Source: a bacterium
GTDB lineage: Bacteria; Spirochaetota; Spirochaetia; JABEVK01
Direction: 5' to 3'
NCBI GenBank assembly: GCA_021782055.1
Contig: JAJXVP010000213.1
Coordinates: forward strand, 1-5,094
Length of the DNA: 5,094 nucleotides
Every line of letters starts with the position of its first letter. Within the stretch, counting starts at the first letter, position 1. The notes beneath the pieces are model-generated. The model made no database searches and was not told the origin of the DNA. It saw nothing but the letters and a program-made list of their open reading frames with translations. Shown here piece by piece: positions 1-3,798 of the stretch. A program made the translations under genes and the position numbers.

Positions 1-417
1 CGCTTTTTTAGCTTTCTCGCCCCGGCTCTCGGTGCCACGTTAGGTCTGCTTTTAGCCGCTAGCAGTATTTTTGTTCCTCTGGCCTTTCATGTCGATGAAA
101 CAGTTCGCTCGTGGGCGCGAACGGGTATGCTTTTATTCGCCCTCGATATGCCCTTACGGATGTTCAATTGGCATGTTATCGTCGGCATCCTTCGCGCCGG
201 GGGCGACACCACCTATTCTATGGTTTTAGATGTCGGCGGGACGTGGCTGGTCGGAGTCCCCCTATGCCTTTTGGCTGGCTTGGTCTTCCACTTGCCGTTT
301 TGGATGGTTTACACTGCGACCCTGCTCGAGGATATTCCTAAAGTTTTCATGGGTTTAGCCCGCCTTAAAAGCGGCAAATGGTTGAACAACCTTACCTACG
401 AGCCAGAAGCCGCCTAG
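1..417 (+). CDS. MATE-family multidrug efflux transporter, C-terminal part (5' end outside window)
   Basis: The reading frame is open from the first base and ends at TAG 415-417, giving 138 visible residues. MATE transporters are inner-membrane Na+- or H+-coupled exporters of cationic drugs and metabolites, usually about 440-460 residues with 12 helices, so roughly the last third is present. Visible hydrophobic segments lie at about fragment residues 5-30, 42-63, 73-96 and 98-112. The stretch GILRAGGDT (62-70), a tryptophan-containing helix with GVP (85-87), a helix ending LLEDIPK and the tail RLKSGKWLNNL match the conserved end of the prokaryotic NorM/DinF-like branch. The charged tail after the last helix is the normal family ending, so the gene looks intact at its 3' end. 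The antiporter start follows 51 nt downstream on the same strand. Substrate cannot be told from the sequence. Confidence 0.88.
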   Translation, partial: RFFSFLAPALGATLGLLLAASSIFVPLAFHVDETVRSWARTGMLLFALDMPLRMFNWHVIVGILRAGGDTTYSMVLDVGGTWLVGVPLCLLAGLVFHLPFWMVYTATLLEDIPKVFMGLARLKSGKWLNNLTYEPEAA

Positions 418-433
418 GAGAAAAAAGTTTTTC

Positions 434-462
434 TTGACACCTGTCTCCCGAGGCTGGATATT
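434..462 (+). promoter_or_regulatory. Sigma70-type promoter, predicted to give a leaderless antiporter mRNA
   Basis: A perfect -35 TTGACA (434-439) is followed, after exactly 17 bp, by GATATT (457-462), which matches four of six positions of TATAAT. Counting seven bases past the -10 places the transcription start at 469, the A of the antiporter ATG. There is no SD at usable distance; the only G-rich run, GAGG at 450-453, is 15 nt from the ATG and upstream of the predicted transcript. The elements are seen in the sequence. The start site and leaderless translation are inferred. Confidence 0.5.
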
Positions 463-468
463 CAAGAA

Positions 469-1752
469 ATGGGAATTTCATTACTTTTTATAGGTCTGCT
501 TTTTTTTGTTGCACACTCCCTGGTCTTTCTGTTTAAGCGGACCAAAATCCCCGATGTGTTCTTTTTGATCTTGCTGGGGTTTTTAGCCGGCCCTGTTTTC
601 GGCTTTGTGAACCTGAACGACTTCGGTCAAGTCGGCAACGTCTTAAGCACGTTTGCGTTAGTTCTGTTGTTATTTGAGGGCGGAACGCACCTCAGCCCCA
701 AGACCCTGTCGCAGTCTTTGAAAGGAACGATGGGCCTCACCCTCACGACCTTTTTTGCAACCGCCGCCTTAGCTACCGTCGTCAGTTACTTTTTTATGGG
801 CTTTACGCTTTTAGGAGCTCTGACCCTTGGCACAATTTTGGGGGGTATTTCTCCGGCGGTCGTTATTCCTTTAGCCAAGTACTTGGGGCTATCTGATAAC
901 AACCAGACCTCGGTGATCCTAGAATCAGCCGTTACTGATGTACTTTCCATCATCCTCACCTTCACACTCATTAATCTGGGCGCAGGCCAACATTTCGAAG
1001 TCGGCCCGATGATAGGGCAGATTCTTTCAGCCTTTCTCTTTGCGGTCATCATCGGCCTTTTGGGCAGTTTAGTGTGGATCCTCGTTCTCAATTCGATCCG
1101 CGTCATTCCCAATACCGTATTTTCCACCTTGGCCTTTGGGCTGGTTCTGTATGGGCTCACCGAGTTTTTAGGCTTTTCAGGAGCCTTTGCGACGTTAGCG
1201 TTTGGTTTTGGCCTGACAAATCAGGTAGAGCTAGGTTTTCACAAACTGCCTCTGGTAAAAAAAGGCAACCCTGCAAGTCTCACCGAGCTAGAAATGGGAT
1301 TTTTCAGCGAAGTAACGTTCCTGCTCAAAACGTTCTTTTTCTTTTACTTGGGCATCTCGTTCCAATGGCAGGGCTTAGGAGCTCTTCCTTATATTCTGGC
1401 GTTCTTAGTCGCGTTGTTTATCGTTCGCCCTTTTTTGACCAGCTTCTTTTTACGGCGCAAAGCCGGTAAGCGCGAGGGGGCCCTGATCTCTGTCTTAGTT
1501 CCTAAGGGCCTAGCCTCGGCCGTTTTGGCCACCATCCCGTTGGCACGAGGCCTGCCGGATGGTCAACCGATCGCCAATTTCGCCGTCATTGCCGTCATCC
1601 TCAGTGTCGTATTTACCTCAATCATGGTTCTTCTGGTAGAAAAAACACCTGTAGCAAAACTCTACACAAGACTTTTCAAGGCCACCGAGGCAAACCTGCC
1701 CGAGGGGCCTGACGAAATACCCCTCAGTAGTGTTCAAAACGAAAAATCTTGA
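469..1752 (+). CDS. Cation:proton antiporter, CPA (NhaP/Kef-like) superfamily
   Basis: The 427-residue product is a polytopic inner-membrane protein with about 12-13 hydrophobic segments from residue 1 to about 392, followed by a short polar tail. It should exchange Na+ or K+ for H+, serving pH and ion homeostasis. Diagnostic motifs are LLLFEGGTHL (66-75), GGISPAVVIPLAKYLG (125-140, the unwound-helix region), ESAVTDVLS (152-160, the ion-binding helix with Asp157), KTFFFFYLGISF (287-298) and PKGLASAVLA (345-354, the counterpart of the PRG region in CPA1 proteins). Position 156, before the key Asp, is Thr, where classical CPA1 has Asn and many CPA2 proteins have Asp. No TrkA-N or TrkA-C regulatory domain is attached. 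ATG 469 is the first possible start after the MATE stop in this same frame. It lacks an SD and coincides with a predicted transcript start. Ion specificity is unknown. Confidence 0.88.
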   Translation: MGISLLFIGLLFFVAHSLVFLFKRTKIPDVFFLILLGFLAGPVFGFVNLNDFGQVGNVLSTFALVLLLFEGGTHLSPKTLSQSLKGTMGLTLTTFFATAALATVVSYFFMGFTLLGALTLGTILGGISPAVVIPLAKYLGLSDNNQTSVILESAVTDVLSIILTFTLINLGAGQHFEVGPMIGQILSAFLFAVIIGLLGSLVWILVLNSIRVIPNTVFSTLAFGLVLYGLTEFLGFSGAFATLAFGFGLTNQVELGFHKLPLVKKGNPASLTELEMGFFSEVTFLLKTFFFFYLGISFQWQGLGALPYILAFLVALFIVRPFLTSFFLRRKAGKREGALISVLVPKGLASAVLATIPLARGLPDGQPIANFAVIAVILSVVFTSIMVLLVEKTPVAKLYTRLFKATEANLPEGPDEIPLSSVQNEKS

Positions 1753-2296
1753 CATATTCAGGAAGGCCCCAAAAAACGGGGCCTTCAGTATTTGAAGGAT
1801 GGTGGTGCGACTCATAAATCATGGAATCGCGAATTCTGTCCACTCGGCCAACGGTCACGTCTGAATCGTCAATGCGGTTGATGGACTTTTGAAGAGTTTT
1901 CAGGTAGGCCTCGAGTTCCGTTTGACGATCCAACGATACGACAACGAGAAATTTACCCAACCCTGCCGGAGGCTTGATGGGAAACCACCCATGATCGGGG
2001 ATATCATACCAGCGCCCCCCCTGAATCACTTTTTGGGCTAAAACTGTGATAAAGCCCTTGGTATTTTCGGCTAAAACATACAAAAAGGCATCCTGATCGG
2101 CTTCTATGTGGATTTGCAAGTTCTGCCCATCCCGAAGGTAGTGCATTTCGTAGACGTTCAAGGGCAGTTCCTCGACGTTACCGCCTTCATTACGAAAGAC
2201 CGCCATTCGCCATGTTAGACCTGCGGCAAACACCGCGGGTAAAAAACCGATTCCCAGCACCAAAAGTAGAATCCAGGGTCGAATTTTGCTTACCAT
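1724..2296 (-). CDS. Exported protein with DUF4384-like domain
   Basis: I call the start at ATG 2296 (190 aa). An in-frame ATG nine bases upstream (2305) directly abuts the SD with no spacer, whereas the 2296 ATG lies nine bases from it. The N-terminus has a basic MVSKIRPW, a hydrophobic core and AVFA/AG at about residue 24, a Sec signal peptide with no lipobox cysteine, so a soluble exported or periplasmic protein is expected. The region around QIHIEADQDAFLYVLAENTKG, the short strand ending ITVLAQ, and later PPAGLGKFLVVVS resemble DUF4384, a beta-rich domain of unknown function often found in secreted or envelope proteins. The rest is a charged helical stretch (SLDRQTELEAYLKTLQKS) and a C-terminus encoded across a hairpin and the antiporter 3' end. 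It is the last gene of the minus-strand operon, 15 nt after marC. The family call is from recalled pattern and the function is unknown. Confidence 0.65.
   Translation of the reverse strand: MVSKIRPWILLLVLGIGFLPAVFAAGLTWRMAVFRNEGGNVEELPLNVYEMHYLRDGQNLQIHIEADQDAFLYVLAENTKGFITVLAQKVIQGGRWYDIPDHGWFPIKPPAGLGKFLVVVSLDRQTELEAYLKTLQKSINRIDDSDVTVGRVDRIRDSMIYESHHHPSNTEGPVFWGLPEYVKIFRFEHY
1762..1786. terminator. Hairpin between convergent genes, possible bidirectional terminator
   Basis: A perfect 9-bp stem, GAAGGCCCC (1762-1770) and GGGGCCTTC (1778-1786), encloses a 7-nt loop of six A and one C. It starts 9 nt after the antiporter stop, so it is well placed to end that transcript. No clean U-tract follows on either strand: plus reads AGTATTTG, and minus becomes U-rich only about 15 nt later. 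On the minus strand the stem lies within coding sequence about 12 codons before the stop. The stem is certain; its terminator function is inferred. Confidence 0.5.
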
Positions 2297-2305
2297 GGTA
2301 CGCAT

Positions 2306-2314
2306 CCTCCTTTA
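2306..2314 (-). promoter_or_regulatory. Shine-Dalgarno overlapping the marC stop, decides the downstream start
   Basis: On the minus strand the marC stop TAA (2314-2312) runs straight into AAGGAGG, giving TAAAGGAGG, a near-perfect match to the 16S rRNA 3' end. The spacer is zero to ATG 2305 and nine bases to ATG 2296, so the latter is the plausible start. Sharing the stop codon suggests that ribosomes finishing marC reinitiate here. Confidence 0.75.
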
Positions 2315-2926
2315 GGGGGCCATTTTTAAGTGAAAAACATTGGCGATCCCATTCAAAAGAAAGCTCACACCAATGGCGGCAATAAAGATGTACATGATTC
2401 GTGAAATTACCAGACTGCCAAAGCGGCCCATCAGCTTATGAAGAACCGTCGAAGCACGCAAAATTCCCCAAGAAAGCGCCATCGCAGCCGTTAACGAAAT
2501 CAGTGCGATGAGCCAGCCGTCTCGGTCGAGGATCAAAATTGAGGTGACGATGGCCCCAGGACCGACCAGCAACGGAATCGCTAAGGGGACCACCCCCATC
2601 TCCAGTACGTGATCGCCAGAAAGCGCATCATGGTGCTGAGAGGGTGTCAGAATCCGTTGGACGGCAATCACGGTCAGCAAAATTCCCCCCGCGATGCGAA
2701 ACTCATCAATGGTTATTTGAAAAAAGTTGAGGAGAATAGCTTTACCGGTAAAGGTAAGGACTAGCAGTGTAAAAAATCCTGCGGCCACCGCTGTATTGAA
2801 CAGTTTGTTCCTCAGGCGATCCTCTAAACCTTCGGTGTATTCCAGAAAAATAGGAACGTTACCCAGCGGGTTGAGAATCGCTATCAGTGCCAGAGTTGAG
2901 TTAAAAATTAGTTCCCAAGGGTTCAT
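2312..2926 (-). CDS. MarC-family integral membrane protein
   Basis: The 204-residue product has about six hydrophobic segments and both MarC signatures: NPLGNVPIF (residues 19-27) in the first helix and PLAIPLLVGPGAI (114-126) after the central loop, with the FRIAGGILL segment (77-85) between them. The length fits the family (about 200-220 aa). MarC proteins (E. coli MarC, YchE, YhgN) are inner-membrane proteins of unresolved transport function; the old link to antibiotic resistance was not supported. An open frame extends 21 codons further upstream to an ATG at 2989, but those residues overlap the preceding gene, are polar, and precede the normal MarC N-terminus, so ATG 2926 is preferred. 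Its SD is poor (GAG-like), and it begins 14 nt after the upstream stop, which suggests translational coupling. The next gene follows 15 nt downstream. Confidence 0.88.
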   Translation of the reverse strand: MNPWELIFNSTLALIAILNPLGNVPIFLEYTEGLEDRLRNKLFNTAVAAGFFTLLVLTFTGKAILLNFFQITIDEFRIAGGILLTVIAVQRILTPSQHHDALSGDHVLEMGVVPLAIPLLVGPGAIVTSILILDRDGWLIALISLTAAMALSWGILRASTVLHKLMGRFGSLVISRIMYIFIAAIGVSFLLNGIANVFHLKMAP

Positions 2927-2940
2927 GATTCTCAGAGAGC

Positions 2941-3303
2941 TTACTCGGATTTTCCCGTTTCCAGCAAGCCTCGGAATTCGTCTTCCCAAACATAGAACGA
3001 TTCTGCCACCAGCTTTCCGTCATGATAATACCGAACATAGGGAATGGCATGGCTGTGAAAGACATTTTCTTTAAACATGCGAATCTCGTTGAACCGCTTA
3101 TGTTTGTCATAGACCAACTGAAAAACCTTGACTCCCGGGTAATCATCGGTCAGCCATGACGCCATGTCTACCCATTCTGGACACCAGCCTTGGGTCATGA
3201 TAACCGCGACCTTTGGTGCGGCTTGGGTAATGCGGTCAGAAAATTCCTTTTTTTCAAAGAGTTCGTCGAGCTCATCATCAGGAATCACTTGAGGTTTAGG
3301 CAT
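2941..3303 (-). CDS. Thioredoxin-fold protein with a single active-site cysteine (WCPEW)
   Basis: The 120-residue product has no signal peptide and should be cytoplasmic. After a charged N-terminal helix (about 8-25) comes a hydrophobic strand, KVAVIMTQ, leading to GWCPEW (39-44), where thioredoxins have WCxxC. A second strand KVFQLVYD (59-66) and the motif AIPYVRYYHDGKLV (86-99) follow, the latter matching the cis-proline loop (Ile87-Pro88) and the last strands of the thioredoxin fold. The partner cysteine is replaced by Trp44, and Cys41 is the only cysteine in the protein. A classical dithiol-disulfide cycle is therefore not possible within one chain. Monothiol chemistry, mixed disulfides or a binding role are options. 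The start ATG 3303 has a good SD, GAGGAG (3309-3314), with a 5-nt spacer. It is the first gene of the operon with marC and the DUF4384-like gene. The fold is fairly sure; the substrate is unknown. Confidence 0.72.
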   Translation of the reverse strand: MPKPQVIPDDELDELFEKKEFSDRITQAAPKVAVIMTQGWCPEWVDMASWLTDDYPGVKVFQLVYDKHKRFNEIRMFKENVFHSHAIPYVRYYHDGKLVAESFYVWEDEFRGLLETGKSE

Positions 3304-3381
3304 AGAATCTCCTCGTTGTAGTAAGGGTAGAAAGTAGTCTTCAAAGTACCACTGTCACACAGGATACGGAAATTCGATAAT

Positions 3382-3399
3382 TTGTGAATTGTATCACTT
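3382..3399. promoter_or_regulatory. Inverted repeat resembling a Rex or CRP/FNR-family operator
   Basis: The 18-bp site reads TTGTGAA-ttgt-ATCACTT, with a perfect GTGA/TCAC core separated by six bases. Against the Rex consensus TTGTGAA-N4-TTCACAA it matches 11 of 14 defined positions; against the CRP core TGTGA-N6-TCACA it matches 9 of 10. It touches the -35 of the hydrogenase-maturation promoter, a position suited to repression. Its centre lies about 43 bp before the predicted start, also near a class II activator position. Rex senses NADH/NAD+ and is known to control hydrogenase and fermentation genes, so Rex is my preferred reading. This is an inference from the site alone. Confidence 0.42.
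3388..3396 (-). promoter_or_regulatory. Possible extended -10 promoter for the minus-strand operon
   Basis: On the minus strand TGATACAAT (3396-3388) fits an extended -10 (TG-N-TATAAT, five of six in the hexamer). No good -35 lies 16-18 bp upstream. A transcript starting near 3381 would have a leader of about 78 nt before the ATG at 3303. The element sits inside the inverted repeat 3382-3399, so one regulator could affect both directions. The case is modest, as such motifs arise by chance. Confidence 0.35.
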
Positions 3400-3427
3400 G
3401 ACAGAATAATGCGCCTAAGGGCACAAT
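3398..3427 (+). promoter_or_regulatory. Promoter for the TM1266-hydG operon
   Basis: A perfect TTGACA (3398-3403) is followed after 18 bp by CACAAT (3422-3427, four of six), giving a predicted start near 3434 and a leader of about 80 nt. A competing pair in the same spacer is TTGTGA (3382-3387) with AATAAT (3405-3410) at 17 bp, which has a better -10 and a poorer -35. Either would transcribe the maturation genes, and both touch the inverted repeat. Confidence 0.5.
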
Positions 3428-3444
3428 AAACTCATCTGAAGAAC

Positions 3445-3455
3445 GGACTCAGTCC
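3445..3455. repeat. Perfect 11-bp palindrome in the hyd leader
   Basis: GGACT-C-AGTCC is a perfect inverted repeat with a single central base, lying about 12-22 nt after the predicted transcript start. The one-base centre makes an RNA hairpin short (four pairs with a three-base loop), so a DNA operator is as likely as an RNA element. It may also be chance. Confidence 0.35.
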
Positions 3456-3473
3456 TTTCCAGGAACCCCAGCC

Positions 3474-3506
3474 GGCTACCGAAAACGGTGGCCTCCTATC
3501 CAGAGG
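3474..3506 (+). promoter_or_regulatory. Leader hairpin with an alternative SD-masking pairing
   Basis: GGCTACCG (3474-3481) pairs with CGGTGGCC (3486-3493) around an AAAA loop, an 8-bp stem with one G-U pair. CCTC (3492-3495) can instead pair with GAGG (3503-3506) of the ribosome binding site. The two pairings share 3492-3493, so they compete at their edge, and AGGA (3461-3464) could close onto TCCT (3494-3497) and keep the SD free. The pairings are seen; a regulatory switch is inferred. It matches no riboswitch class I can recall. Confidence 0.35.
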
Positions 3507-3511
3507 TGATC
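3503..3511 (+). promoter_or_regulatory. Unusually strong Shine-Dalgarno of the TM1266-type gene
   Basis: GAGGTGATC is a nine-base perfect complement to the 16S rRNA 3' end, with its GAGG core seven bases before ATG 3514. The stretch just upstream contains a complementary CCTC, so access to this site could be structure-dependent. Confidence 0.75.
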
Positions 3512-3513
3512 TG

Positions 3514-3798
3514 ATGGAGAAGAGAATAGGCGTCGTCGCCGTCGTTATTCAAAATCGCGAGAGCGCGAAGACGTTCAATTCTATCCTGGGCGAATTTCAC
3601 GACATGATTTTGGGCCGCCAGGGTCTGCCCTTGCACGCTCGGAATCTGCATGTCATTTCGCTCATCGTTGAAGGAACCACGGATGAGATCGGAGCCATGA
3701 CCGGCAAAATCGGTCGCTTGGCGGGTGTTCAGGTAAGGTCTGTTCTGACGAAAGGAGACACCGATGAACGCCGCAACTCTCTCGAAAACCTTCATTGA
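3514..3798 (+). CDS. TM1266-type iron-only hydrogenase system putative regulator
   Basis: The 94-residue protein begins with EKRIGVVAVVIQNRES and continues with a FNSILGEFHDMILGRQGLP segment (21-39), VISLIVEGTTDEIGAMTGKIG (47-67) and GVQVRSVLTK (71-80). This is the pattern of the small TM1266 family, an ACT-like ferredoxin-fold (NikR C-terminal-like) domain usually near 80 aa and encoded beside hydE, hydF and hydG. It is annotated as a putative hydrogenase-system regulator, but has no DNA-binding domain and its role is unproven. A ligand-sensing or assembly-modulating role is an inference. The extra tail DTDERRNSLENLH comes from the 35-nt overlap with hydG, so it may be a by-product of the overlap. 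The start is set by the strong SD. It is the first gene of the operon. Confidence 0.85.
   Translation: MEKRIGVVAVVIQNRESAKTFNSILGEFHDMILGRQGLPLHARNLHVISLIVEGTTDEIGAMTGKIGRLAGVQVRSVLTKGDTDERRNSLENLH
3751..3757 (+). promoter_or_regulatory. Shine-Dalgarno of hydG inside the TM1266-type gene
   Basis: AAAGGAG lies six bases before ATG 3764, inside the last codons of the preceding gene. It supports 3764 as the hydG start and so the 35-nt overlap of the two genes. Confidence 0.75.

Noticed and set aside
111..341. Plus-strand open frame of 76 codons
   Set aside because: It is out of frame inside the MATE gene, and its Arg/Pro/Gly-rich product has no domain features.
786..1160. Minus-strand open frame of 124 codons within the antiporter
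   Set aside because: It is antisense to well-conserved antiporter helices, has a low-complexity basic product, and no SD was seen.
1074..1469. Plus-strand open frame of 131 codons within the antiporter
   Set aside because: It is a shifted frame of the antiporter with a composition unlike a real protein.
1749..1754. Perfect TTGACA at the antiporter stop codon
   Set aside because: No -10-like hexamer lies 16-18 bp downstream (AAAAAC region in the hairpin loop) and no plus-strand gene follows.
1618..1815. Minus-strand open frame of 65 codons at the convergent junction
   Set aside because: It overlaps the antiporter 3' end and the DUF4384-like gene in another frame, with no recognisable features.
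2297..2305. ATG 2305 as start of the DUF4384-like gene
   Set aside because: It directly abuts the SD with no spacer; ATG 2296, nine bases from the SD, fits initiation and gives a cleaner signal peptide.
2927..2989. Upstream start for MarC at ATG 2989
   Set aside because: It would add 21 polar residues before the normal MarC N-terminus and overlap the thioredoxin-like gene by 49 nt.
2727..3146. Open frames on both strands (2727-3074 plus, 2901-3146 minus) over marC and the thioredoxin-like gene
   Set aside because: Both are shadows of the two real minus-strand genes, which carry clear family motifs and an operon layout.
3434..3513. Known riboswitch (TPP, cobalamin, SAM, fluoride, NiCo) in the hyd leader
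   Set aside because: None of the conserved core boxes I can recall is present; only simple stems are visible.
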